Of a DNA stretch of 64,000 nucleotides, positions 11,448 through 22,782 are shown piece after piece. This DNA comes from Aegilops tauschii subsp. strangulata (lineage: Eukaryota > Streptophyta > Magnoliopsida > Poales > Poaceae), in contig NC_053039.3 in assembly GCF_002575655.3 (NCBI RefSeq), positions 377,929,633 through 377,993,632 on the forward strand. The letters are read 5' to 3'. The position numbers and the translations under genes were made by a program. Position 1 is the stretch's first letter. Every line of letters begins with the position of its first letter. The notes under the pieces were generated by a model that saw nothing but the letters and a program-made list of their open reading frames with translations, was not told the origin of the DNA and ran no database searches.

Positions 11448-11786
11448 GGAGGCCCATGGCATACTGGAGAAGGATTCGGCTCTTTCGAACCACGCACTGA
11501 CCACAGCTAGTTCAAGAGCTTAAGAACTCTCTGAAGTACACCCACCAAAGCAGGACTAGGGTTTTACGCATCCTCGTGGCCCGAACCTGGGTAAACAATC
11601 CTTGTGCTGTCTACTGATCCTGCTCTTCTTGCAACCCTGCGCCCCGACAACCGTAGTAGGGATTCTTGTGATCCCATAGGTGTCGTTCCACACCGACATC
11701 TTCAATCTTGTATCTTCATAGTCCAATAGTCCGGCCAAAGTATATAGTTCGGCTGTCCGAGGACCCCCTAATCCAGGACTCCCTCA

Positions 11787-12098
11787 CCTACGCCGGTAAC
11801 TTCATCATCACCGTCACCACGCCGTCGTGCTGACGGAACTCTCCCTCGGCCTCAGCTGGATCATGAGTTCACGGACATCACCGAGTTGAATGTGTGCAGA
11901 TTGCGGAGGTGTCGTGCATTCGGTACTTGATCGGTTGGATCGCGAAGACGTTCGACTACATCAACCGCATTACTAAACGCTTCCACTTTCGGTCTACGAG
12001 GGTACGTGGACACACTCTCCCCGCTCGTTGCTATGCTTCTCCTAGATAGATCTTGCGTGATCGTGGGAATTTTTTTTGAAATACTACGTTCCCCAACA
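11787..12098 (+). repeat. 5' LTR right-hand fragment
   Basis: The sequence from cctacgccggtaac to ctacgttccccaaca matches the last 312 bases of the 3' LTR at 18,580-18,892. The left boundary is the Tat insertion point and the right boundary is followed directly by the primer-binding site. Confidence 0.9.
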
Positions 12099-12099
12099 G

Positions 12100-12116
12100 T
12101 GGCATCCGAGCCAGGT
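12100..12116 (+). other. primer-binding site (initiator tRNA-Met type)
   Basis: The sequence tggcatccgagccaggt lies two bases after the LTR end. It is a one- or two-base variant of the usual copia site tggtatcagagcc, complementary to the 3' end of initiator methionine tRNA. Confidence 0.8.
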
Positions 12117-13330
12117 CTATGCGTAGATGTTATATGCACGAGTAGAACACAAAGAGTTGTGGGCGATAATAGTCATACTGCTTACCAGCATGTCATACTT
12201 TGATTCGCCGGTATTGTTGGATGAGCGGCCCAGACCGACATTACATGACCTCGTTCATGAGACTGGTTCTATGGCCGTGCTTCGCACACAGGTGGCTAGT
12301 GGGTGTCTGTTTCTCCAGCTTTAGTTGAATCGAGTTTGACTACGCCCGGTCCTTGTTGAAGGTTAAAACAGCACACTTGACGAAAAATCATTGTGGTTTT
12401 GATGCGTAGGTAAGAACGGTTCTTGCTAGAAGCCCGTAGCAGCCACGTAAAACTTGCAACAACAAAGTAGAGGACGTCTAACTTGTTTTTGCAGGGCTTG
12501 TTGTGATGTGATATGGTCAAGACGTGATGAGATATAAATTTTTGTATGAGATGATCATGTTTTGTAACAGTTATCGGCAACTGGCAAGAGCCATATGGTT
12601 GTTGCTTTATTGTATGAAATGCAAGCGCCATGTAATTGCTTTACTTTATCACTAAGCGGTAGCGATAGTCGTAGAAGCAATAGTTGGCGAGACGACAACG
12701 ATGCTTCGATGGAGATCAAGGTGTCAAGCCGGTGACGATGGTGATCATGATGGTGCTTTGGAGATGGAGATCAAAGGCGCAAGCGGATGATGGCCGTATC
12801 ATATCACTTATTTTGATCGCATGTGATGTTTATCTTTTATGCATCTTATTTTGCTTAGTACGGCGGTAGCATTATAAGATGATCTCTCACTAAATTTCAA
12901 GGTATAAGTGTTCTCCCTGAGTATGCACCATTGCTACAGTTCGTCGTGCCGAGACACCACGCGATGATCGGGTGTGATAAGCTCAACGTTCACATACAAC
13001 GGGTGCAAGCCAGTTTTGCACACGCAGAATACTCGGGTTAAACTTGACGAGCCTAGCATATGCAGATATGGCCTCAGAACACTAAGACCAAAAGGTCGAG
13101 CGTGAATCACATAGTAGATATGATCAACATAGTGATGTTCACCATTGAAAGCCACTCCATCTCACGTGATGATCGGACATGGTTTGGTTGATATGGATCA
13201 CGTGATGATTTAGATGACTAGAGAGATGTCTATCTAAGTGGGAGTTCTTAAGTAATTTGATTAATTGAAATTTAATTTGTCATGAACTTAGTCCTAATAG
13301 CATTTACAAATTATGTTGTAGATCAATAGC
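12117..13330 (+). other. copia leader region, no intact gene
   Basis: This is the untranslated leader and start of gag of the second copia element. It is AT-rich and I see no open frame with recognisable motifs. The degree of decay matches the rest of the element. Confidence 0.5.
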
Positions 13331-16300
13331 TCGCGATGTAGCTCCCCGTTTATTTTTGATATGTTCCTAGAGAAAAATATGTTGAAAGATGTTAGTAGCA
13401 ATGATGCGGACTAGCTCCGTGATCTGAGAATTATCCTCATTGCTGCACAAAAGAATTATGTCCTTGATGCACCGCTAGGTGACGGACCTCTTGCAGGAGC
13501 AGATGCAGACGTTATGAACGTTTGGCAAGCTCGGTATGATGACTACTTGATAGTTTAGTGCGCCATGCTTTACGGCTTAGAACCGGGACTTCAAAAACGT
13601 TTTGAACGCCACAGAGCATATAAGATGTTCCAAGAGCTGAAATTGGTATTTCAGACTCATGCCTGAGTCGAGAGGTATGAGACCTCTGACAAGTATTTTG
13701 CCTACAAGATGGAGGAGAATAGCTCAACCAGTGAGCATGTGCTCAGAATGTCTGAGTACTACAATCGCTTGAATCAAGTGGGAGTTAATCTTCCAGATAA
13801 GATAGTGATTGACAGAGTTCTCTAGTCACTATCACCAAGTTACTAGAACTTCGTGATGAACTATAATATGCAAGGGATGATGAAAAGGATTCCCCGTGCT
13901 CTTCGCGATGCTAAAATCGGCGAAGGTAGAAATCAAGAAAAGCATCAAGTGTTGATGGTTGACAAGACCACTAGTTTCAAGTAAAAGGGCAAGGGAGAGA
14001 AAGGGAACTTCAAGAAGAATGGTAAGCAAGTTGCCACTCCCATGAAGAAGCCCAAAGCTAGACCCAAGCCTGAAACTGAGTGCTTCTACTGCAAAGGAAA
14101 TGGTCACTAGAAGTGGAACTGCCCCAAATACTTGGTGGATAAGAAGGATGGCAAAGTGAACAAAAGTATATATGATATACATGTTATTGATGTGTACTTA
14201 CTAGTGTTCATAGTAGCCCCTGGGTATTTTATACTGGTTCAGTTTCTATGATTAGTAACTTGAAACAGGAGTTACAAAATGAACAGAGACTAGTTGAGGG
14301 CGAGGTGACGATGTGTTTTCGAAGTAATTCCAAGGTTGATAAGATCACCATCGCACACTCCCTTTACCTTCGGGATTAGTGTTGAACCTAAAATAAATGT
14401 TATTTGGTGTTTGCGTTGAGCATAATATGATTGGATCATGTTTATTGCAATAAGGTTATTCATTTAAGTCAAAGAATAATTGTTATTCTGTTTACATGAA
14501 TAAAACCTTCTGTGGTCATACACCCAAGGTGAATGGTTTATTGAATTCGATCGTAGTGATACACATATTCATAATATTGAAGCCAAAAGATACAAAGTTA
14601 ATAATGATAGTGCAACTTATTTGTGGCACTGGCGTTTAGCTCATATTGGTGTAAAGCGCATGAAGAAACTCCATGCTGATGGGCTTTTCGAATCACTTGA
14701 TTATGAATCACATGATGCTTACGAACCATGCCTCATGGGCAAGATGACTAAGACTCCGTTCTCCGGAACAATGGAGCGAGCCACTGACTTATTGGAAATA
14801 ATACATACTGATGTATGCAGTCCGATGAGTGTTGAGGCTCACGGCGGGTATCATTATTTTTGACCTTCACAGATGATTTGAGCAGATATGGCTATATCTA
14901 CTTAATGAAACACAAGTCTGAAACATTTGAAAAGTTCAAAGAATTTCATAGCGAAGTTGAGAATCATCGTAACAAGAAAATAAAGTTTCTACGATCTGAT
15001 CACGGAGGCGAATATTTGAGTTACGAGTTTGGCCTTCATTTGAAACAATGTGGAATAGTTTCACAACTCACGCCACCTGGAACACCACAGCGTAATGGTG
15101 TGTCCGAACGTCATAACCGTACTTTATTAGATATGGTGCGATCTATGATGTCTCTTACTGATGTACCACTATCGTTTTGGGATTATGCATTAGAGACAGC
15201 TGCATTCACGTTAAATAGGGCACCGTCTAAAAATCCGTTGAGACGACACCGTATGAACTGTGGTTTAGCAAGAACCCTAAGCTGTCGTTTCTTAAAGTTT
15301 GGGGTTGCGATGCCTATGTGAAAAAGTTTCAGCCTGATAAGCTCAAAACCAAATCGGAGAAGTGCGTCTTCATAGGATACTCAAAAGAAACTGTTCGGTA
15401 CACCTTCTATCGCAGATCCGAAGGCAAGATCTTTGTTGCTAAGAGTGGATCCTTTCTAGAGAAGGAGTTTCTCTAGAAAGAAGTGAGTGGAAGGAAAGTA
15501 GAACTTGATGAGGTAATTGTACCTGCTCCCTTACTGGAAAGTAGTTCATCACGGAAATCAGTTCCAGTGATTCCTACACCAATTAGTGAGGAAGCTAATG
15601 ATGATGATCATGAAACTTCTAATCAAATTACTACCGAACCTCGTAGGTCAACCAGAGTAAGATCTGCACCAGAGTGGTACGGTAATCCTGTTCTGGAAGT
15701 CATGTTACTTGACCATGATGAACCTACGAACTATGAGGAAGCGATGATGAGCCCAGATTCCGCGAAATGGCTTAGGGCCATGAAATCTGAGATGGGATCC
15801 ATGTATGAGAACAAAGAATGGACTTTGATTGACTTACCCGATGATCGGTGAGCCATTGAGAATAAATGGATCTTCAAGAGGAAGACGGACGCTGATAGTA
15901 GTGTTACTATCTACAAAGCTCGACTTGTTGCGAAAGGTTTTCAAAAAGTTCAAGGAGTTGACTATGATGAGACCCTCTCACCCGTAGCGATGCTTAAGTC
16001 TGTCCGAATTATGTTAGCAATTGCCGCATTTTATGATTATGAAATTTGGCAAATGGATGTCAAAACTGCATTCCTTAATGGATATCTTAAAGAAGAATTG
16101 TATATGATGCAACCAGAAGGTTTTGTCGATCCAAAAGGTGCTAACAAAGTGTGCAAGCTCCAGCGATCCATCTATGGACTGGTGCAAGCATCTCGGAGTT
16201 GGAATATACGCTTTGATGAGTTGATCAAAGCATATAGTTTTATACAGACTTGCGGTGAAGCCTGTATTTACAAGAAAGTGAGTGGGACCACCACAGCATT

Positions 16301-16960
16301 TCTGATAAGTATATATGAATGACATATCGTTGATCGGAAATAATGTAGAATTTTGTGGAAAGCATAAAGGAGTGTTTGAAAGGAGTTTTTCAAAGAAAGA
16401 CCTCGGTGAAGCCGCTTACATATTGAGCATCAAGATCTATAGAGTTAAGACGCTTGATAATTTTTTTTCAATGAGTACATACCTTGACAGGTTTTTTGAA
16501 GTAGTTCAAAATGGGACAGTCAAAGAAGGAGTTCTTGCCTGTGTTGCAAGGTGTGAAGTTGAGTAAAGACTCAAAACCCGACCATGGCAGAAAATAGAAA
16601 ATAGAATGAAAATTCATTCCCTATGCCTCAGTCATAGGTTCTCTAAAGTATGATATGCTTTGTACCAGACCTATTGTGTACCTCACCATGAGTTTGGCAA
16701 GAGGGTACAATAGTGATCCAGGAGTGGATCACTGAACAGAGGTCAAAATTATCCTTAGGGGAATAAGGAAATGTTTCTCGGTTATGGAGGTGACAAAGAG
16801 TTCATCGTAAAGATTTACATCGATGCAAGCTTTGACACCGATCTGGATGACTCTAAGTCTCGATCTAGATACATATTGAAAGTGGGAGCGATTAGCTAGA
16901 GTAGCTCTGTGCAGAGCATCATAGACATAGAAAATTTGCAAAATACATACGGCTCTGAAT
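13330..16960 (+). pseudogene. copia gag-pol remnant with many stops and frameshifts
   Basis: A gag zinc-knuckle remnant lies at 14,080-14,160 (CFYCKGNGH then a stop, KWNCPKY). GAG-pre-integrase is at 14,621-14,790 and the integrase at 14,800-15,320 (HTDVCSPM, LRSDHGGEY, NGVSERHNR). The reverse transcriptase is at 15,990-16,320 (WQMDVKTAFLNG), and the YVDD region is destroyed near 16,315. RNase H traces run to about 16,960. Examples of breaks are a TGA at 15,849 where the Angela copy has CGA, a TAG near 15,474, frameshifts near 14,860 and 15,230, and several deletions after 16,450. Protein similarity to the Angela-type pol at 1-2.96 kb is high, so this is a sister family. It cannot be functional. 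Confidence 0.9.
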
Positions 16961-17177
16961 GTGGCACACCCATTGACTAAACTTCTCTCACAAGCAAAAC
17001 ATGATCACTCTTTGGGTGTTAATCACATAGCGATGTGAACTAGATTATTGACTCTAGTAAACCCTTTGGGTATTATTCACATGGAGATGTGAACTAATCA
17101 CATAAAGATGTGAACTATTGGTGTGAAATCACATGACGATGTGAACCAGATTATTGACTCTAGTGCAAGTGGGAGAC

Positions 17178-18892
17178 TGAAGGAAATATGCCCTAGAGGC
17201 AATAATAAAGTTGTTATTTATATTTCCTTATATCATGATAAATGTTTATTATTCATGCTAGAATTGTATTAACCGGAAACTTAGTACATGTGTGAATACA
17301 TAGACAAACATAGTGTCCCTAGTATGCCTCTACTTGACTAGCTCGTTAATCAAAGATGGTTAAGTTTCCTAGCCATAGACATGTGTTGTCATTTGATGAA
17401 CGGGATCACATCATTAGAGAATGATGTGATGGACAAGACCCATCTGTTAGCTTAGCACTATGATCGTTTAGTTTATTGCTATTGCTTTCTTCATGACTTA
17501 TACATGTTCCTCGGACTATGAGATTATGCGACTCCCGAATACCGGAGGAACACCTTGTGTGCTATCAAACGTCACAGCGTAACTGGGTGATTATAAAGAT
17601 GCTCTACAGGTGTCTCCGATGGTGTTTGTTGAGTTGGCATAGATCGAGATTAGGATTTGTCACCGTGTATCGGAGAGGTATCTCTGGGCCCTCTCGGTAA
17701 TGCACATCACTATGAGCCTTGCAAGCAATTTGACTAATGAGTTAGTCACGGGATGATGCATTACGGAACGAGTAAAGAGACTTGCCGGTAACGAGATTGA
17801 ACTAGGTATAATGATACCGACGATCGAATCTCGGGCAAGTAACATAACGATGACAAAGGGAACAACGTATGTTGTTGTGCGGTTTGACCGATAAAGATCT
17901 TCGTAGAATATGTAGGAGCCAATATGAGCATCCAAGTTCCGCTATTGGTTATTGACCGGAGATGTGTCTCGGTCATGTCTACATAGTTCTCGAACCCGTA
18001 GGGTCCGCACGCTTAACGTTCGATGACGATTCGTATTATGAGTTTATGTGATTTGATGTACCGAAGGTTGTTCGGAGTCCCGGATATGAACACGGACATG
18101 ACGAGGAGTCTCAAAATGGTCGAGACATAAAGATTCATATATTGGAAGGCTACATTCGGACACCGGAATGGTTCGGGTCGTTTCGGATAAGTTTCGGAGT
18201 ACCGGGGGTTACCGGAACCCCCCCTGGGAAGTTATTGGTCCTTATGGGCCTAGTGGTGGAAGAGAGGAGGTAGGCCAAGGTGTGGCGCGCGCCCCCCTAG
18301 CCCAAGCCGAATTGGACTAGGGCTAGGGCGCCGACCCCCCTTTCCTTCTCTCCTCCCTCTCCTTCCCCCCTTCTCCTTGTGGAAGTAGGAAGGGGGGATC
18401 CTACTTGGAGTAGGACTCCTTCCCTTGGGCGCGCCTCCTTCTGGCCGGCCTCCTCCTCCCTCCCTCCTTTATATACGTGGGGGGCACCCAAAGGCACAAC
18501 AGACAATCTCTTAGCCGTGTGCGGTGCCCCCCTCCACATTTTTACACCTCGGTCATATCGTCGTAGTGCTTAGGCGAAGCCCTGCGCCGGTAACTTCATC
18601 ATCACCGTCACCACGCCGTCGTGCTGACGGAACTCTCCCTCGGCCTCAGCAGGATCAAGAGTTCGAGGGACGTCACCGAGCTGAACGTGTGCAGATCTCG
18701 GAGGTGTCGTGCGTTCGGTACTTGATCGGTTGGATCGCGAAGATGTTCGACTACATCAACCGCGTTACTAAACGCTTCTGCTTTCGGTCTACGAGGGTAC
18801 GTGGACACACTCTCCCCGCTCATTGCTATGCTTCTACTAGATAGATCTCGCGTGATCGTAAGATTTTTTTTGAAATACTACGTTCCCCAACA
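17178..18892 (+). repeat. 3' LTR of the second copia element
   Basis: The 1,715-bp LTR begins tgaaggaaatatgccctagagg and ends ctacgttccccaaca. A TATA-like tttatatacg lies near 18,468. It differs from the first Angela-type LTR throughout the U3 region, although both start with the same family signature. Confidence 0.9.
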
Positions 18893-19660
18893 GACACATG
18901 GTCCTCTTCAGTGAAGAGAAATGACCATGTATGGTTCCAATTGATAGGCTTGTAAATGACCTGCAAATTTGTTCGAGCTTCTGATCCGTTAAACACAAAA
19001 TCATCGCCGCAGTTAGATATAGCTCAAAGTAAAACAAAAGCTTCAACACAAATCTGAGCTTTAATGCTAGGATGAATACCCGCCAACCATTTTGCAGAAC
19101 ATATTCTAACTACCTGTAGGTGGTGCCAGATTGAATAGTTCATGACTGCAGTAGAGGATGTAGGATGGTAGAAATGAGGGTGCCACAATTTACATGTGCA
19201 ATGTATGCATAACACAATTTTAATATAATTGTTCAAATTTGTTAAAGATATCACACTAAAATTAGTATAATTTGGTTTCCATATCATCACCATTCCAAGA
19301 AATATAACTAACATAAGCTTCAAGTTCTAAATATTTAATGTTAAATATGTGGTACAAATGGTTTTGCATTTTTTTAAGGGGGTGCCATGGCATCCATGGA
19401 ACCCCCACTAGATCTAACCCTATATGAATGGTATACCACAATAGTTTGGCATCCATGGCACCCATAGAACCCAGGTCCCATAAGAAAATTATGATCTTTA
19501 AAGGGACTTTAAGTTTCCATATATATTGATGATGAAAAGGCAGGTTATCATTGATGAGGGATTTAATAGGGAACATACCATAGGAATTCAACTTCTAGTG
19601 GGAAGGGTTTGGGTCGTCCATGAGGTTGACTATCATCAACTTATTGATGAGGTACAACCA
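18893..19660 (-). pseudogene. LINE reverse transcriptase C-terminal region (zf-RVT), broken
   Basis: On the minus strand, from about 19,600, one reads NSYGMFPIKSLINDN and YIWKLKVPLKIIIFLW, which is the zinc-binding C-terminal region of plant LINE polyproteins. The end of the same domain is read at 18,900-19,110 (KWLAGIHPSIKAQIC, WAISNCGDDFVFN). Between them, about 19,200-19,480, is unrelated sequence with a repeated ggcatccatgg word, probably a small insertion. The copia element landed at its downstream end. Confidence 0.7.
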
Positions 19661-19682
19661 GTTCATCTACTTAGCCCAGTGA

Positions 19683-20272
19683 GGCTGGTCATAGTGTGAG
19701 TAACATAGGTAGTAACATAGATGGCACGTAAGCAAAAATGATGAGGTGACAAGTAGTTAATGAGGAGAGATGCAAATAGAGTAACATTAGGCTGCTCCCA
19801 ATGGACCGGTGCTTAGATGGGGTGCTAAGCATATTAAATAGCTTAGCAACCAAACTCCCCAATGCATAGGTGATTAGCTTCTTGTAGCCAAGCTCCCTTC
19901 ATTTAATGATTTAGCTACTAAACTCTCTCATGCATTGGTGAGTTTGCTTCATTTAAATGTTTTGCCTAGGTTCACGCGCTTGGCATTGGTTCTTCCTGGG
20001 GTCACCAAACCCATCTCTCTCCTCTTAATTGCCTTGCCACATCAGATTTTTCGTCTACATGGCATGCTTAGCACCCGTACAAGGTGGAGCATTGGGAGGG
20101 GCCTAATATGTTACCCTCACATAGCATTTTCCAATGCAAAATGAGTCTACAAAGTAATAAATGAAGGCATCTATGTTACCACATATATGACACTACCCAC
20201 TATGAAGGTAGTAACATAGACTAGTAACATATGCATGTTACTAGTGTAAGTTACTCTCCACTATGACTAGCC
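19683..20272. mobile_element. MITE with ggctggtcatagtg ends
   Basis: The left end ggctggtcatagtg and the right end cactatgactagcc are inverted repeats. They are followed inward by matching gtaacata / tatgttac blocks on both sides (19,699-19,735 and 20,165-20,255). It has no coding capacity. The outer element is interrupted by another MITE at 19,790-20,103, and without it the element would be about 275 bp, a normal MITE size. Confidence 0.75.
19790..20103. mobile_element. second MITE nested in the first
   Basis: The ends are ggctgctcccaatg and cattgggaggggcc, with internal gcttag/ctaagc repeats. The immediate flanks are TTA on the left and TAA on the right, so only a TA is shared and the target duplication is not certain. 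It is 314 bp long and has no coding sequence. Confidence 0.7.
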
Positions 20273-20689
20273 TGATAGGCCGTCGGAATGTAACATTAAA
20301 TAGTACTTGTCCCAACAATAGTGCTAAAATTTTATGAAGCTGCAATGCCCTAAACTAAGTATTAATACCATAACTATGTTTCCCATGATCACGATTGTGT
20401 ACTGAAAAAATGTCGTGTTTCTCGCACTAAAACTACCGCCTCACCCCTCCAAAATTAGCCAACCGCGTCCATAGAAAAAATTGGTATCTTATTAAGAAAG
20501 TTGCCATGGTGTTTTGCGTGCTTGTCTAGCCAATGCATCTGGAGATAATCTTCATGGATATCTGCTTTCTCTACTCTAAAACTGGAAATGTTGCTCCTCT
20601 ATAAATACAGTGAGACTGCAATCACAAAATCTATTGTGCCTCTACTGCGTCATTGCATTATCCATAAACTGCAATTCCCATTCTTCCGT

Positions 20690-20912
20690 GAACTTAGATT
20701 GTCATGATACATAAAAAATTCTAAGGGATTCATCTTCAGAGCTTGCACAAAAGTGAACACAACAAAAATTGCTATGTGGAAGTGAACTCATCATTGTTGT
20801 TTATATTACTACAATTGTCATGTTTCCATGACACATAAAAATCCTAGTGTGTTCATCTTCCACGGCTTGCACACAAATGAACAACAAAAATGCCATGTGA
20901 ACAAATGAACTA
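20690..20912 (+). repeat. degenerate direct repeat, two units of about 95 bp
   Basis: Units at about 20,694-20,790 and 20,812-20,910 both contain ttgtcatg, acacataaaaa, tcatcttc, gcttgcaca and aatgaacaacaaaaatgccatgtg in the same order. No gene is seen around it. Confidence 0.6.
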
Positions 20913-21229
20913 TCTAAATTTGATTGCATACTGAAATCGCAACTATCTAAATTACCATCTTCCACACAAAATTTTCACGTCGAAACGCATACTGAAAAAT
21001 GCACGAAGAAGAGGCTCGTAAAAACGACACCTAAGCTCGTGGTGCACGGCCGCAACGATAGACGGCGGCCATGTTGGGTGTCTTGGCCTGCAGCGCCGCT
21101 CCTACTCGGCCCCGCCACGGCCTTAGTTGCAGTGCCACAACATAGGTGATGCGGCCGTGGCCGCGGCTGCTGGTCCTCCGAATACTTGTTGTCCCATCCA
21201 GGACTGGCGCGTGAGCGGCGCTGCCGCAA

Positions 21230-21450
21230 CCATTGGCAGCCTGTGCACATCAAGCTCGAGAGCGGCACGTCGCGGCATCAGCAGCCGATAACCCCTCCAT
21301 GTCCACTGCACATCGAGCCCTGGAGCGGCGTCACCGGGACCATCGGCAGCAGCTGCCTCCCTCTAGGGCCGCCGCACATCGAGCCCAAGAGTGGCATGAC
21401 GTGACCGTCGGCAGCCGATACCCCTCTCCATGGACGCCAGACATCGAGCA
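21230..21450 (+). repeat. GC-rich tandem repeat, about three units of 70 bp
   Basis: The block cacatcgagcccNNgagcggc...ggcagc recurs near 21,246, 21,310 and 21,375, with a decayed fourth start near 21,440. The region 21,000-21,700 is GC-rich with open frames on both strands. None carries a motif, so I read them as repeat by-products. Confidence 0.5.
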
Positions 21451-21699
21451 CTGCTCGTCGAGATGCACGCATGCTTCTGACCCGTGCAATGTGCGTCCCC
21501 GGAGCCCACCATGTTGCGCACTCACCCCACCCATGCCAGAGATTGCTCGGGTTCCTCGCGTTGCCGCTGCAGCTCACCGGGAAACTCGCCACCGAGGGAG
21601 AGTTGCGGGAGGGAATGGAGATAGGAGAAGAGTGGGGTGCAGGGTGGGGAAGAGGGAAAGAGAAGGATAAGGCTCTCTCGGGCTGATCTCATTCGCGAC

Positions 21700-22560
21700 G
21701 AATTCCTAACAGCCCGAACACTTTCACAAGTTGACGTGGAACATAACCGCGCGCCGAGATTCATGCGCACAAACCAACGACAACAAGGGCGTTCAGAACG
21801 AGATGATAAAAACCTGACGTTCAGGAGTTATCTTTTCCGTTGTTCTTTAGGATTGTTTTTAGAATGGCTCTTGTTCTTTATGTGGCGCTCACTGATTGGA
21901 GAGCTTCGAGTGACCATTTTGCAATGGGCTAAACTGGCAATGGATACAAAATAGACTAATACATGTTCACAAATTTGAGAATTTTACCCTAGTTTGGAAT
22001 ATATATCGCTAAAAATATCTTACATTTCACACAAAAAATATTTCTATTTTGGATGAGGCTGGTACGGAGAGACTACGGAATTTCTAGGATATGGTGCAGA
22101 GTGGTGGGGTCTTTTGCAAAATGTCGCAGCTTACCTTGCATGCGTTAGATGCAGACTAGATGGTCAGATATGACGGGTGTCATAGTGTCAGATACACCAT
22201 CATCGTCAACTATATTTTATATGAGTAGAGATATATTAGTGGTTTGGGGGATCTTTGTTGCATGGTCCTCCTTTTGCCTTTATACACGGAAATATTTTTC
22301 ATGTCACATAATAATTTCTGCTACTCATGGTTGGACCTGTCCTTTGTTCGAGTGTGTGAATTAAACTTGAAGATCAGATTTGACGTAATGGTAAATATAT
22401 ATAGGCTAGGGATACGATCACAACATTGATTTGGGAGATACCAAGTGTCGTTGTTCTGCTCCGGCAACATGTGGCAGTTTAAGTACATGGAAAGCACATG
22501 GAAAGAACTTAAGATGCTGAATTGACTTATCACAAGAATCTGGAAAGCACAAGGCAATTG
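21700..22560. other. intergenic DNA, nothing recognised
   Basis: AT-rich DNA without convincing open frames, termini or repeats. It forms the distal upstream region of the peptide gene at 22,783. Confidence 0.4.
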
Positions 22561-22561
22561 G

Positions 22562-22648
22562 CAGTTTGGTATTCAGCGTGACAGATGGTACTCATTTGAA
22601 TATGCGGTGGCTCTGTCTGATCACTACCGACGTGCGGTTGAGCTGAGG
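22562..22648 (+). promoter_or_regulatory. promoter block shared with the second peptide gene
   Basis: The order cagtttg-tatt, cagatggt, tttgaatatgcgg, gtgcggttgagctgag is repeated at 51,701-51,793 upstream of the other RGF-like gene, with only small spacing changes. The 13-base core tttgaatatgcgg (22,595-22,607) is identical in both. It lies about 20-105 bp upstream of the TATA box, a typical position for proximal control elements. Confidence 0.65.
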
Positions 22649-22667
22649 TTACGACTTGACGTTTCCC

Positions 22668-22674
22668 TATAAAT
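22668..22674 (+). promoter_or_regulatory. TATA box of the 22.8-kb peptide gene
   Basis: The sequence tataaat, in cgtttccctataaatcaatcc, lies 109 bp before the ATG at 22,783. Its position relative to the shared upstream block is like that of the TATA box of the paralogue at 51,837. Confidence 0.7.
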
Positions 22675-22782
22675 CAATCCCCACACCGCCATCTAATCTC
22701 CTTCCACTTTTGCTCCTCAGATTTAGATTTGCAGTGGTTCCTGTTGCACGATTTGTGGGAGAGAGAGGTTGGTGTTGGCAGG

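Larger units (their letters stand above)
4718..11786 (+). mobile_element. Ty3/gypsy retrotransposon, Tat lineage, 3' part
   Basis: Pol domains run reverse transcriptase, RNase H, a second (archaeal-type) RNase H, then integrase. That duplicated RNase H is the hallmark of the Tat lineage. A long 3' non-coding stretch follows, carrying an antisense gene, and then a TG...CA LTR (10,502-11,786). The 5' half lies left of the window because the Angela element landed in the reverse transcriptase. The five bases after the LTR, cctac (11,787-11,791), are the expected target duplication within the 5' LTR of the next copia element. The sequence is unusually rich in the word cggcaag throughout, in coding and LTR parts alike. 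Confidence 0.9.
10502..11786 (+). repeat. 3' LTR of the Tat gypsy element
   Basis: The 1,285-bp LTR begins tgtcggtgtac and ends aatccaggactccctca. The first 35 bases form an inverted repeat (gtacaaaaa / tttttgtac). The middle holds an array of short hairpins (10,688-11,030). A TATA box, tataaaa, lies at 11,441-11,447. The terminal cggctgtccgagga...aggactccctca is a common end of wheat gypsy LTRs. Confidence 0.88.
11787..18892 (+). mobile_element. second Angela/WIS/BARE-type copia element, decayed
   Basis: It consists of the right end of the 5' LTR (11,787-12,098), a primer-binding site, heavily broken gag-pol, and a full 3' LTR (17,178-18,892). Its 5' LTR was split by the Tat insertion, and the missing left part lies outside the window. 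The bases after the 3' LTR, gacac (18,893-18,897), should be the target duplication. The host is the coding part of a LINE on the opposite strand. The two LTR pieces differ at roughly 18-20 of 312 aligned bases by eye, so the insertion is older than the elements nested in it. Confidence 0.9.

Noticed and set aside
18893..19591. Separate small host genes on the minus strand
   Set aside because: The peptides match the zinc-binding end of LINE polyproteins and are broken by insertions and the copia element.
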